Below the pieces are notes generated by a model. It had not been told where the DNA came from. It worked only from the letters and a program-made list of their open reading frames with translations, and ran no database searches. The translations under genes were made by a program, and so were the position numbers. Positions 47,150 through 59,716 of a stretch of 64,000 bases of DNA are shown in pieces (position 1 is the first letter of the stretch; every line of letters begins with the position of its first letter). Source of the stretch: Nageia nagi (taxonomy: Eukaryota > Pinophyta); contig JBITNC010000001.1 in NCBI GenBank assembly GCA_050084985.1, positions 192,386,001 through 192,450,000 on the forward strand, given 5' to 3'.

Positions 47150-48130
47150 TGGTTTGTATTTTCTTATTGTAGGTTGCTAGTAGAAGTAGGTGTAGAAAGT
47201 GCTAATTATGGAAAAGGAGCTGGTAAGAGAATATATGGTTGCAAAGAAGGCAAAGCAAGTTGAGACTATGATGCTGGAAGCTACAATTGGTGGTAATTGA
47301 GTAACTTGAGTCATAGGAGAAGAAGGATAAGTTTGTATTACAGGTTGCATTAAGGATGATGGTACATATGTGAGAGGTGCAAATATTCTAGTAGGAAGCT
47401 TTTTTAATAAAATGAGTGAGGCTACATCTTGTAAAGCAACCTTGTAAATAACAAGAAATTGTTATGGTTCAATCATTTGAATCCTAGAGGCTAGATCTAG
47501 AGTAGATGCTCTAAGGTAGAACATCAAAGCCATAAAATGATGTGGCCTCTCAACTAGAGGCACTCTAACCCAAGATTTTACAAATCTAATGTTAAATTCA
47601 AAAACATTCTCTATAGTATATATTTTAATAATATTTAAATGTGATAGAAATTAGTAAATATCATCAACCTTATTAAATTTAAGAATGAGGGATTCTGCAA
47701 GTTGAGCCCATGTAGTCATGGAATTGGCTGGAAGTATTCTGTACCAATACAAAACCTTGCTAGAGAGAGACATGGAAAGCAATATGAGAATCACATGTTC
47801 ATGGAATATGTTATTTTGATTTTCCATTTCTACAATATTTTGATAATGTTCATAAGAAATATTCCCATAACCATCCTAATTCTACAAATCTTTTGTAGCT
47901 TGCATTGGAATTTTATGAGGATTTGTAATTTGGAGAGCTCCAAAAGAATTCCATTCTGGATAAATAAGAGGTACAAGAGAAGGCTAAGCCATATGAATAA
48001 GAAAATTGACTATATTCCTTTGATTAAAATATGGAATATACTTCAATGCAATGGGAGTCAAAATATGAGTAAGATTTGTAAGAGATTTAGATTTCCTAAC
48101 TAGGATTTTTACAGATCTTTAGAAACCTTT
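47150..48130 (-). pseudogene. Element A gag
   Basis: Minus strand: YPEWNSFGALQITNPHKIPM, DGYGNISYEHYQNIVEMEN (about 47,870-47,810), then the capsid core MSLSSKVLYWYRILPANSMT, TWAQLAESLILKFNKVDDIY (47,770-47,660), and SWVRVPLVERPHHFMALMF (about 47,570-47,515). A Pro/Ser/Thr-rich tail follows to about 47,200. The W-Y-x-x-L-P and W-A-Q-L-A-E motifs are standard for Ty3 gag. One main frameshift near 47,790. Confidence 0.8.
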
Positions 48131-48312
48131 AGTAATAGAAAATTCTTTAACTTTCTTAGTTTGTGACCTTGTTCTCATAATCAACAATAAATAAAAGAAG
48201 TAAAATTCAAAGGACTTTTCTAAGTTTAAATTTTACAAAGAAAGAATGAGTTTCATTTGAGAGAAGTTGCCATCATGGTATAATGATCATGCATAATTTA
48301 GTACATGGTAGG

Positions 48313-48338
48313 AGATCATCCCACTATGTGTGCCAAAA
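48313..48338 (-). other. Element A primer-binding region
   Basis: On the minus strand TTTGGCACACATAGTGGGA, the TTTGGC(G/A)C...GTGGGG-like form used by Tat/Ogre-type elements. It lies about 25 bases inside the 5' LTR edge as I have drawn it, so either the LTR extends slightly further or a small insertion is present. Confidence 0.6.
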
Positions 48339-48363
48339 AGAATTATAATTCTATTTACCAAGA

Positions 48364-49494
48364 TGTTGTAATTTGTACATACACCCATGTATCGAAGTAA
48401 TAGCTATAATTCTAATGATGCGATTTCTATTGCTAGAAATCTATCTCTAGAGAAGGTTATTTTCTATCAAGATCAGGCTTGGAATTGCAAAATCAAAGGT
48501 TTTAGAAAGCAAACTTATGAAACTAAAGAAAATTTAATATTCTAGGTTAGTGAGTGCAAATAAGAAAAAGAAGATATCCAGACCATCATAGGAATCCATT
48601 ATAGTAGAATCTAAGCTGATTAAATAGTTTGATTATGTAGCCTCCATATAATGCACATCACTCCAAGCAATAATAATCTACAAGCACTTCGCAAATACAT
48701 ATTAACTATTGATAAACTCTCATAATCAATGAAGTGCAAATAGGTATATAATACAACAATTTAAGAATAGTGATAAGTAGATCATAATAAAGAGACTAAG
48801 AAGCAAATTATATTATATTATCATTGACACAAGTACAAAATAGGGGAAATGTCTACTATATCCAATCCCTTTTATTACAATAGAGGGGATACTTATAAAT
48901 TTTCTTTGTAAAATATCTTCTAACTAATTTCTAATAAAGTTTAATAGATAAAATATTTGTAACTAACTGCTAATTTATTTATAGTATATCAAATTTTATC
49001 TCTAATTGAATTTACAACTTAGGTTTTAATTTACAAATATCTAGAATAATCCTTTATGTGTACCAGCACTCTTTAGCTCATTTGGAAATTGAAATTTGAA
49101 TATGGATGTTAAAATCACCTTATTGGAATGGAAATGTATTTTTTTAAGGTTTTGACACTATTTATAGGTACTTGCACTTTAATGGATCCATATAAATCAA
49201 ATACAAAGGAAAATAAACTTTTTTGGTAGACTTCTTCACCCATGCTTAGATTTAGATGGTCAAAATTTGGATCTTGAAAATTGGAACATCTAAGGTGATT
49301 GATGTCACTAAAATCCTCCTTGGTACATAATTGAATCACCTCTAATAGAGCTATAATTGAAGAAAATACATTGTATGATTTTTCTATTATTTTGATGAAA
49401 ACTTATATCTTCTCCACTCTATTGGATCTCCATCAAAATCAAATATTCCATTCAAAAATCTTCTTATATTTCCAAAAATATGTATGGATATACA
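48364..49494 (-). repeat. Element A 5' LTR
   Basis: Uninterrupted 1,131-bp LTR (minus-strand start TGTATATCC at 49,494, end ...ttacaaca at 48,364). It matches the split 3' LTR along its whole length and contains the single gaagt (48,731-48,735) that is the empty-site equivalent of the element B insertion. Confidence 0.88.
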
Positions 49495-50880
49495 AGAAAT
49501 ACCTAATAAAAAATCATATCCTAGGAAAAAATATCATAAAATGTAGATGATAAAAAGTAGTCCTAATTATGGTAAGGATTATGAAAATATATCTACTTTA
49601 AATATGAATAAAAGAACTTAATTTGCCTATGATACGGAGTAAATAATACATGTCTAATTTAAATATGAAATGATGAACAAGTTAATAATGATACAACATA
49701 ATTGAATTCCTATTAGAGAGGAATGATAAATACCTATGTACTTACCTAAATGACTATTGAGTAGTTTTTCAAACTTGGTTTTATATGTACGGACAATCAA
49801 GAATGTGGATGTGAACTTTTGAAGTATATGTGTCTGTAGAGTTGGTACTAAGAGGAAATGCAACTAGCCCTAGTGTTGGGAATCCTTTTGAGCTTGAGTG
49901 AACTAATTTTAAATATGGAAACCAAAAAATAAATCCTCTATGTGTATCATGAATAATTCACAAATATATATCGAGTATAAAAAATTTCCAATCTTGATAG
50001 GTGGTGTCTAAAGACATCATTAAGGTTTTCAAGATATATACATAGTCTCATTAAGATAAAATCTTGATAGTATTCCCATGTATACAATACTTTATTTATA
50101 GGATCAAGAGATTACTTGAATGCACCTTTGCATGCTAGCACTAACATTCATGGTTCCTTATACAAAATAAGAGAATTATACATGACATATAACTTAGGTG
50201 GATTGTATTTGATAATTGAAATATAACATAACATCATATTGATCATAATATAACAAGGGTCATATGATAACTAGTTTGACCTAAAAAGGATGCAAAATTA
50301 GGTGTCAATAGAACACTAATTCACCAATAACCAATTTATTAAGATAGAACCTCTACAAGTGAGCTACCTATAATTTAGATAGGTAACCAAAATAAGCATC
50401 AAAATCAAATATAGTAGGAGAGAATTAACTATTTCATACTATGTATAGAACCAAAAGGGAAGAACTGTAATTTTTAATACAACTAATAATAACATAATTA
50501 AAAAAATACTTGGGAATAAAAGTAGCAAATAAAGTTCAAGTAGGGCTTATAGCAAGCTGCATAATGTGCCTTAGGGCACATGAACTTATAAGGATCTACC
50601 CCTCATGTGAAGGTGTGACCATCCTAAGCCCTTGCTACAAGATTTTCTCATGCCACTTGAGATTGTTTATGCAACTAGATTCAAGAATAATAAGGAAAAA
50701 ATGAAGGAGAATACAACTAAGGGATTGGGATTCGATCCTCCATAGATATAGTTTAGCTTCATATAGGCTAAAACTAGATAATCAAAACCCTTGGTTACTT
50801 AGATCAATAAAATCACAAAGGATAGAGGAAATATCAAGAAGGAGATTAAAATAAATTTGAATACCATAATACTCAAAAAT
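49495..50880. other. Unassigned stretch right of element A
   Basis: No supported gene. A short Cys-containing open run at 50,510-50,704 (IASCIMCLRAHELIRIYPSC) has no family match that I can name. Confidence 0.3.
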
Positions 50881-50889
50881 GAAATACGG

Positions 50890-51800
50890 ATGACGATACT
50901 CAAGGAAATAATAAAGTATGATTTGGATAGATGGAAGAACACTTTAATAGGTAAATTTTTTGGGATAAAGGTAGGCCTAAAAATTATTTGAATATGGATG
51001 GTAGCAACCTAGAATGCCAAAGGAAAAATTGAAGTAGTAGCTCTTCTAAAATGATTTCAGCTATTTAAATTCTTATGTGAAGAAGAAATCCCTAAGGTTT
51101 TGGAAATGGGGTCTTGGTTTTTGGGAAAAAAGGGTTAGTAATAAAACATTGGCATACAGGTTTCAAGCTAAAAAGTGAGAATATCAATCTAATCTAAAAT
51201 TGGATCAACCTTCCAAACTATGGAATACAAATGTAATTGTAGGGTTTGTAATTGGGCTAGGAGAATTGATTTAAATAGAAAAAGGAACTAGAATGTAAAC
51301 CAAGTTGATAGATGTTCAAATTTATGTGAGTATTGAAATCTATAAAGATCTCATACATTGAATCATCATTAATGAAGAAGGAGGAGGAACATGGGATTAG
51401 GCGGTTATGTATATGAACCTCCCTTTTGAATACACTTACTACAAATAATTTGATCATTATGTAAAGGATTGCATAGATAGAAAGAAAGAAATATAGGAGG
51501 ATGAAAGAAGAAATTAAAAAAGAAGAAGAAAAAAAGAATATATGGAGAAAAGTTCATAAGAAAAATAATAAGAGGCAAGAACAAAAAGAGAAAGAAAAGA
51601 ATCAAAATGAGAAACAAGATACAAAGAAGATAAACTTTGAAAGCAAAAATTCCTATGATATACTAAATCAAGATGATAGTAATAGAGTAGAAGAAGCACT
51701 ATTAAATAGAAGAAAAAATGAAGCAAGAATAGATCCAAAAGTCAAAAAAGTGACAAAAATGGAAATAGAAGAGCATTTAGGGAAAATAACATAAAAAAAA
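50890..51800 (+). pseudogene. LINE ORF1-like protein with DUF4283 and zinc knuckle, decayed
   Basis: Plus strand, several frames. DUF4283 is clear: YDLDRWKNTLIGKFFGIKVG (50,918-50,975), then FQLFKFLCEEEIPKVLEMGS and WFLGKKGLVIKHWHTGFKLK (51,056-51,170), ENINL and INLPNYGIQM. A worn zf-CCHC_4 region follows, with VSIEIYKDL and KDCIDRKKE strings (51,330-51,490). A very Lys/Glu-rich tail (51,501-51,794, MKEEIKKEEEKKNIWRKVHK onwards) is open for 97 codons. This order (DUF4283, knuckle, basic tail) is that of plant L1-type LINE ORF1 proteins and of related host DUF4283 genes. No endonuclease or RT follows. Confidence 0.7.
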
Positions 51801-54800
51801 GAGACACAGAAGAGAAAAAGATCAAATAGAAATATATTCACAAAATTTGCAAAGGACTATGAGAGAAGAATACAAAATGAAGAAGAATGAAATATAAAAT
51901 AAGAAAGGTTTAAAGAGACACTAAAAATGGGGAATAAACCAAAGGTTGGATCTTAACTAATAGAATAAACCAAGGAGTCTCTATAAAAATCAAGGAAAGA
52001 GTGGAAATTGAATGACAACATAGTGATAGTAAATGATAGAAGGAAAGAGAACTTTTGGATACAATCTAGATATAAAATTGATGTATAATATATGTTTATA
52101 TTATATGTTTAGTTAATATAAATATATAGGTGTTTATAGCTATATTTTTATGGCCATGTAATAGTTTCTTTTTTTAGCTACTTTTTGGTTGATGTATCAA
52201 TGTTATTTTTGCTACTACAGATATAGTTGGATAGTCAATTTCTTGGAAACCATATTATGATAGGTTTTGAGGGCCTATAAAAAACTTACTATTTTATATA
52301 AAATAATTTACCTATTTATGAAAAATAATTGTAATTTTGAATGGCCATTGATAAATGCAAAAATCACTCTAAAATTTTAGTAATCCAATATATAATGATA
52401 TGTTTGATGAAAGATAATTTTGATAAGGTAATTCAAAAGGATAAAATGATGGGTGTAATTAAGAATAATCATAATTAATTTCCTATTAAGTTACATATTT
52501 AAGTATTTTATTTTATAAAAGAATTAAATAAGGAGAAATTGGAATTTAATAGCCACCAAATAAATGTTAAAAATATAAAATAAATTCAACCAATTAAGGG
52601 ATAAATTGCCACCACATTAAGATCATTACAATTAACTTCGACCATTATAAAATAAGATATTTTGATCAAATAAATTAATTGAATATTGTAAGGGGCCAAA
52701 TAAGAGTAAAAAAAATAAGACCCTAGAGCATTATGTCATAATGTCACCTAAGCTAGATCACTACTTACAACACCAAGAAGATTATCATTTAGGAAATTTA
52801 GAAATAAGAGCTTTACACCTTCATATATTCTTATACATGGGAGATTCAAAATCATAATGAAGATTTGTTTATTAAAATATATATTCATGAAATATTTTTG
52901 GAAGAAAAGTTTTAACTTAAATTGATAAAAATATATGATTTTTATTGGCTTTGGCATGCTATTATAATTCTTTTAAATAGTGCTTGTAATACCTAACTCA
53001 AAAATTTGTTTGGTTTCATACCCATAAATTTTATAATCATGTATTATGAATTTAAATGCTTACAAATAAAATGGGATAAGAAAATATAGTCTATGATTAC
53101 AAAAAATATTTCATAAAATGTTATCAACTAGGTCCTACATGCCTAGAATGCAAGATAAATTAGTTTCTTCATATTCATAACCATGCCCAATTACTAAAAT
53201 TCAGTAGACATACAAATATAAGAAGATTTGAACAAATCTAATACAAAGAACCAAAAAGATGGCACAAATACAAGGTCTTATATTAAGTTGGGGAAGATGA
53301 TAAAAGGAGAGAATTAAAAAAAAAAACTCAAAGAATAATGAATTTTAACATTTGATGATGTAAGGACTCTTGGTAACTTGAATGCTTTGTCAACATGGTA
53401 AGATGGAAATTTAAAGGATATTTAGTAACATAAAGGGATCATTATATTAGTACAATTAGAAACATAATGATTGAGTTATATTATGGTGATTAACAACTTA
53501 TTTCAAAAAAATAAGTAATAAAAAGTAATATAATCATTATATTATGAATTGTCACATCTCCAAAGAATCGCTACACCATTACACTCGAAGTGAAGACTTG
53601 TAAAAAGGGATATAATAGTGATTATAAGTGTGTGTATATGAGAATATATTAAAGAGAAAATCATAGATTAGATACTTAAATTATACTTTAATAATCATCA
53701 AATTGTTAGGGAACTAGTAAAATTTATATCATTAATAAAAATTATATCCCCATTACTTTAAATCATTGAGTATTTGAGTCATATTACTTTCTTTAACATT
53801 CTTACTTTAATATTTTATTTTCAAGCAACTCATTTTCTCATTTATTATAAATAACCCTAATGATCATAATAATAAGAATCATTAAATCAATTAATATGTA
53901 CCAACATTAAGGATATGTTTAATCATCCTTTTGAGACTAACACATTGATGATGAGGTTAATCTTGTTGAGGATCTTGTAGAACTATCCTCTATAAGTTTT
54001 ATGAAGCATGTTGTAGAGTGTGAGGTCATTTATCACTTCTATCAGTACAAATAATGTGGAGTAGCATGGCTTCATCAGGAACCCATTATAGGACTTTATA
54101 AAGTAATTATAATAGATAAATGGTAGCTTCATTAGTGATGATTATAAATTATTTTTATACCCAATTCCTCTATAGTAGTAGTATCATTACTCTAGTAGAT
54201 TTTTGGTATATAGTTTGGATCCTTTTCATCTTTGGAAAGTTGTTGGCTACTTTGGTTGAGTTAGATTCCTTGGTTCCCTACTATATATATTATTCATGAA
54301 TGGATTACACTTTTTATTTTAAAAATATTTAAGGAGAAAGCTTATCAAAAGGGTTAGCAATGTAATAAACCTACTTAGTAGATTATCAGGCTATTATGTG
54401 TGGTATGTGGTGTGTATAAGCTTTGAAGAAAAAGACTACTTTAAGGGCATGGAAATTTTATGACCTCTATTGATACTTAATTTTATCCATACTTAGGTGT
54501 ACTTATTAAGTGTGGTTTTATATTATATTGTTACATGGTATATCTTATAATGGATCATTATGAACATCTTCTCATATACTGTTTCTCTCTTTTAAGCAAG
54601 GTATCTCAACATCAATGATAGCCTCTATACATGTATTATGAGAGTTTTATTTCCTGTAAATGGAGGATGTATCTACATAAGAAGGATACTAGATATTGAT
54701 CTTGATAGTCTTACTCAACTACTATGTTAGGTTTTCTTCAACACTTCTTATTATGATTGAGATTTGATATCACATGAGCTCTTTCATTATGCTATTTCTC

Positions 54801-55417
54801 TATTATATGCTATATTAGGCTTGTCAATTATTATAATGTTGTTGGATCTTGGTTATGAACACTAAGCTTTAGGGATATTGGTATGGACATTTCCTTGATT
54901 ATAGATTCCACCCCCAACATTAGTGTGTACATGAGCATAAACATAATTCATTTCATCCTATTTTTCTGAAAGGTTCACATCTTGATATCTACATTACCAA
55001 TAATTCTTGATCTACATATCACTTTATTCATCAAGATAATGTGATATGTATTTATCATTCTAAATCTCTCTCTCAATACAGTTTTTCAATTATAGATTTG
55101 ATTCAATAATCTAAGTCTTTTACTTATATAATTGTATATTTATTGAAGTAATTGACATTGTTGTTATTAATGTTATTTCACTATTATTATTTTAGTATAT
55201 TAGATATCATTACTATTAATGTTAGCTTAGTTTATACCTAGGTTAATATTGGCATAACTAAAAATGTTCAACATATTGGGGTCCACCTTTGTTTGCATTA
55301 TCCATTTCCTCATTAGGGTTGGGTAAATTTTCATTTTGAACTGATCATATATTGTTTAAAATAAGATCCCTAGGTTCTTGTAGGTATTTGATAATTTATT
55401 TTATGAGTTTGAAAAAT
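51801..55417. other. Long stretch without recognised genes
   Basis: AT-rich, no domain found on either strand. No LINE ORF2 follows the ORF1 relic. The right end should contain the 5' LTR and primer site of element D; attggcataac near 55,248 is a weak primer-site candidate, but no second LTR copy was found to prove it. Confidence 0.35.
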
Positions 55418-56345
55418 ATGGATAATATTCCTCTAATTATTCATGCTTATTTTGATACTAATCCCATGGAAAAAGGTAGCATGTGAGAATCATCTCAAAA
55501 CAAGTAGTGGTAATGTCTTTCACAACATTAGCACTAGGAGTGCCAATGCCAGGGATTCAATGCTTATATCCACTAATATTGATGTTGAAGAGTTTAGAAC
55601 AATGCAAATATGTGGAGACAACAATATGCAATATTTTTCACTATGAAAGATAAAGGAAGTCCTTTGAGCTTAGATATTAGAAATGTTGTTCTCATAGGAA
55701 TGAATAAGGACCCTAAATTGAAGAATTTTAATGATGAAGGAGACCCAATTATTCATCTCCAAGGATTTGAATACAATATGGAGTTTATGTGTGGAGTAAA
55801 TGATAATTTAAAGGCTTAATAGTTTCCAAAGAGTTTGATCAATGAAGCAAGAAAATAGTTTCATAATTTAATAATTGTTTTAATCACTTCATATCAATAG
55901 TTAAAAGATAATTTCAAAGGTCATTTTAAGTGTAACATAAAAAATCATCTTGATTTGATATATCTAATGTCTTGTAAGTAAGGTGATAAATCTAAAATAT
56001 TGGATGATTTTGTGCAAAAGTATATGAAGATATGGATATCTCTAGATATATCTATTAAAGAAAAGGTGGTATCTAAAGTAGTTTTAAAAGATATTATTCC
56101 TTCACTTTAATATATTTTTGTTGATTATGTTAAAGGTACTTTTACAAATTTGGTTCATACATTGATTGAAAAATATAAATATATTATGGAATTTTTTCAC
56201 ATAAAGTATACATCCTCCACTACGAAGGATAATCCGAATAAAGGAGGATAATCAAGTTAATGCTGCCTAGCCAAGTTCCAAGGATGAAGAGAAAGATTAG
56301 GACAAAAAAAAGGAACATGAAAAAGATTCAAGAACACAACAATTT
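55418..56345 (+). pseudogene. Element D gag (Ty3/gypsy)
   Basis: From ATG 55,418 (MDNIPLIIHAYFDTNPMEKG). Capsid-type sequence from about 55,640: LDIRNVVLIGMNKDPKLKNF, GDPIIHLQGFEYNMEF (55,740-55,790), then KWFHNLTI-like and QLKDNFKGHFKCNIKNHLDL (55,895-55,965), DFVQKYMKIW and DYVKGTFTNLVHTLIEKYKY. A Lys/Glu-rich stretch (56,280-56,335) ends it. Stops are mostly TAA/TAG. Confidence 0.75.
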
Positions 56346-56351
56346 TTTCTT

Positions 56352-57413
56352 TTGGTTCCTCCCAACAAAATTTTTGTGGATTTCCTTGAAATACATTTGA
56401 TCAAAAAGGTTCATGGAAAAACAATTGGTGTTGATGAAGAGAAACTAAAGTGGTTTAAAGAGAATGTGTTTTCTAGGTATGATCAAGTGCATGGAAATTA
56501 TACATCTAGTTGTTTGGGTTTTAAAAAGAAACTTAAGGAGCTCATAGATAATGGTACAATATAATATGAAAATAGAGAGATTAAAATATAAATTCAATAG
56601 CTTCAAGGGGTTAATATGGTAAATATGTTTATTTTTTATTATAGTGAGAATCCTATTAAGTTTCATGATGAATCAAGTGATAGTTTAGAATCAAAATTAT
56701 ATAAATAAGAGGTATGCCATGCTATTACAAGAAGCAAGAAAGGTATTCCTAACCATGTGAATACTAAAAAAATAGAGGTAACATCTTCTTCCCTTTCTCA
56801 CAAAGAAAAGAAAAAGGAAAAATATAGATAACTATTCAAAAATTGAAAAATACTAATGCTAAAATTACTCTTCTTGAATTATTTGAAAATTCTTATGTAA
56901 ATAGGGAAGCTTTGTTTGAAATCCTTAGTAGCATAAATATTGATCCTAATATTCCAACAAGTGCACTTGTAGGTATGATTGATTATTTCAAATAAGTTAA
57001 TATGCTCTCTTTTGATGATAATGAACTTCCTAATCAAGAAGTGTGATAGTTATCTAGCTATGCATATTCATATTAAGATTTTGGATAAAACTATAAAATA
57101 TTCATTAGATGATGATGTATTAGGAATGAATATTTATTCCTTAACATTTATGCAAAAAATTGGTACTAAATTAATGGGTAAAATCCAAAGGAATAAGCAT
57201 AAAATTAAAGGATTTGACAGTGTGAAAAAGCAATGTGTATTGAATATAATCTTTCTTATTCAATTAGGGCCTAAGATATTTGATACAAAGACATATATGA
57301 TTGAAAAAAAGTTTCTTTCCAAAATCCTCCTTGGAAGGCCTTATATTCATGATATAATGTGTGTTTCCTCTACTTTTCATAGATTATTAAAATTTACATA
57401 TAATGGAAAATAA
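56352..57413 (+). pseudogene. Element D gag-pol link and protease
   Basis: An open run at 56,352-56,564 has GKTIGVDEEKLKWFKENVFS. A linker with HAITRSKKGIPNHV follows. The retropepsin is at 56,979-57,413 (open for 144 codons): CDSYLAMHIHIKILDKTIKY, then DDDVLGMNIYSLTFMQKIG, where the D-x-G-x-x-x-N active-site loop of Ty3 Tat proteases is expected (the D-G-S-G is changed), IKGFDSVKKQCVLNIIF, and the flap and end helix KILLGRPYIHDIMCVSSTFH. The I-L-L-G-R-P-W-I-H block is diagnostic. Confidence 0.8.
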
Positions 57414-57664
57414 TGTGGTTAAAGCTACAAATGATCCTAAAAGCATGATTGAGAGAGTTGGATTTGCCTTTTTCCTATACAATGAGATGGATTTACAAGA
57501 AGATAATAAGGAGAAAAGTAAAGATGGTCATCAGATGCATTTGTATAAGGAAAATAGTGAACATGGCACTTATATGAATAGTCAAATGATAATTAAGGAA
57601 GATATCATAAAAATGGGTTGACTTTAGAATATAAAGAAGGCTCAACATTCTTATCGACCCTAGT

Positions 57665-57710
57665 GTTTGCACTCAGGCTATGAAGATGTTTGCACTCAGG
57701 CTATGAAGAT
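57665..57710 (+). repeat. Perfect 23-bp tandem duplication
   Basis: Two identical 23-bp copies (57,665-57,687 and 57,688-57,710) between protease and RT of element D. It shifts the frame. Confidence 0.95.
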
Positions 57711-58089
57711 GACAAGTGTTCATGTTGCTATGTGCTTATAAAATATCAAAATACAAGATGTAAATTGGAATATTAAGAGCTTAAGAATACCATGTATATT
57801 GAAGATACACAAGAATATGAGGAATCAAGTGAATAATAAATCCAACCAAAAGTAACATGTACTCAAATCAATAAGAAAACCAAGGTTATGTAGTGTCAAG
57901 AACCCATAATTCCTTATATATGGAATCAAAGATGTATAAAAATTAAGGTTAAGGTAAAGAGGATAAAGGAATAAAGGCATTTCATGTAAGAGATATTTAA
58001 AGCCAACACAAGTTGACAAGGATTTTGGAGATATATTTTCTTAGGGTTACAAAGATATGATTAGTATTGATCCTAAATTAATTATGCAT

Positions 58090-59300
58090 AATTATTAGTA
58101 CATGAGGATGCCAAACCTATTTAAAAAAAGAGGTGGCCTGCACCCTAAATATTCTCTCTTCATTAAAAAGGATATTGATAAGTATCTTAAGGTTGGGTTT
58201 ATTGAACCTATTTCTTATTCCCATTAGTTTTGTAATATTATTCTTATGATGGAGCTGAATGGATAAATAGGATTTTGCACATGTTTTAGATATATCAATA
58301 AGGATTACCCCAAATATAATTTTCCTTTGCCTCATATTGATATAATTATGGATTCCACAACTGGTCATGAAATTTTATTTTTTATAGATGGTTTTTCAGG
58401 TTATAATTAGATCAAAATTAATAGAGAAGATCAGTACAAGATAATCTTTACAACTCCTTGGGGCCCTTTTTTTGGGTGGTTTTACCCTTTGGTCTCAAGA
58501 ATATAGAACAAACATATCAAATATCCATAGTAACTAAATTTCATGATTAAATCCATAAGTTTTTTAAAGTTAATGTTGATGATATTTTAGTTAAATATCA
58601 GAAAAGATAAGATCATTTATAGGATTTAAAAGTTATTTTTTAAAGAATAAGAAAGTATAATATTAATCTCAATACAAAGAAATATATTTTTGGAATTTCA
58701 AGTTGTATATTATTAGGATATATTGTTTCAAGAAGAATAATTGAGGTGGATCCTAAAAATAAAATCTATTATGGATATGCCTCCTCTAGAGAATATCAAA
58801 TAACTTAGGAAGCAAGGTAAGTTGTAATCAATCAAGAGGTTTATTGCTCAATTGGTTGATACGAAAACTCCTTTTTTCATTTTCTTAAGAATAATATCAA
58901 TTTTTTTTGGAAAGAAGATTATCAAAAGGATTTTGAATATATTAAAATGTATTTTGTTAATCCTCATATGTTAACTACTATTGATCATTCAAAGCCTTTA
59001 TATGTGTGTGTCTCATCCATAAATCATGCCTTGGGTTTACTCATGGATTAAAAAAATAATGAAGGGAAAGCAAGATTTATGTATTATTTTTATAAAACTT
59101 TTCAAGATTGTGAGATAAGATATCCTCCTATATTAAAGTTATGTTATGTTGTAATCCATGTAACTAAAAAATTAAGGTATTATATAATAACTAACATAAC
59201 TTTTGTAGTTGCTCATCCTGATCCTTTAAGATATTTTCTCTCTAAGACTTAAATTCAAGGAAAGAAAACTAAGTGGATTATGTAATTGTAATAATTTGAT
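58090..59300 (+). pseudogene. Element D reverse transcriptase and RNase H
   Basis: RT: HPKYSLFIKKDIDKYLKVGF and IEPISYSH (58,140-58,228), FCTCFRYINKDYPKYNFPLP and HIDIIMDSTTGHEILFFIDG (58,273-58,395), then FSGYN, TTPWGPFFGWFYPL and NVDDILVKYQKR (catalytic V-D-D, about 58,573-58,605). Connection and RNase H: EDYQKDFEYIKMYFVNPHML, then TTIDHSKPLYVCVSSINHAL (58,915-59,035, the first catalytic D changed within DHSKPLYV). ARFMYYFYKTFQDCEIRYPP follows, with the E position kept. Many stops and frameshifts. Confidence 0.82.
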
Positions 59301-59434
59301 ATTATTTACATGAATAAAAAAAAATCAAGGGTCATGCCATTATGGATATGTTAGTTGAAGCACCTTGTCAAGATTCCACTCCATGTAAAGAACAATCTCA
59401 AGATAAAATCATTACTTAGGTAGAAGAGGATGAA

Positions 59435-59716
59435 GTGGAAAGATGGACACTTTGTTTTTATGGTTCCAAGAATCTCAAAGGAATTAGGTCAGTTGTTGTA
59501 TTAATGTATCCTCCAGGTGGAATTATTCTTATGGCATATAAGCTTAGTTTTGAATGCATAAATAATAAGGTTGAGTATGATGCTTTAATTTTGAGTTTTA
59601 AGGTTGTTAGTAATTTGAATATTAAAAACCTTAAAATTTATGGTTGTTCTCAAATAATTATAAATTGGATCAATGAATTTTATATAAAAAGGATGAAAAA
59701 TTGTAACCTTATGTGA
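59435..59716 (+). pseudogene. Element D second (archaeal-type) RNase H
   Basis: Open for 93 codons: WTLCFYGSKNLKGIRSVVVL (F-D-G changed to F-Y-G, so the first catalytic Asp is lost), PPGGIILMAYKLSFECINNK, VEYDALILSFKVVSN, LKIYGCSQIIINWINEF (the Asp of Y-G-D-S is now Cys). The family fold is clear and the active site is destroyed. It follows RT-RNase H and precedes the integrase, the common Tat order. Confidence 0.82.

Larger units (their letters stand above)
22759..49494 (-). mobile_element. Element A: Tat-like Ty3/gypsy retrotransposon, split by two guests
   Basis: Minus-strand LTR retrotransposon: 5' LTR 49,494-48,364, primer-binding region about 48,338-48,313, gag, an RNase H-like domain, RT-RNase H, integrase, an extra 3' region and the 3' LTR (30,084-29,328 plus 23,129-22,759). 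Removing element B (with its 5-bp duplication) and element C (with its duplication) leaves about 11,689 bp. The LTRs are 1,131 bp and 1,128 bp when the guest is removed. The integrase is cut by element C between 34,894 and 43,749. I found no clean target-site duplication for A itself (flanks ctaaga before 22,759 and agaaat after 49,494). Confidence 0.85.
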
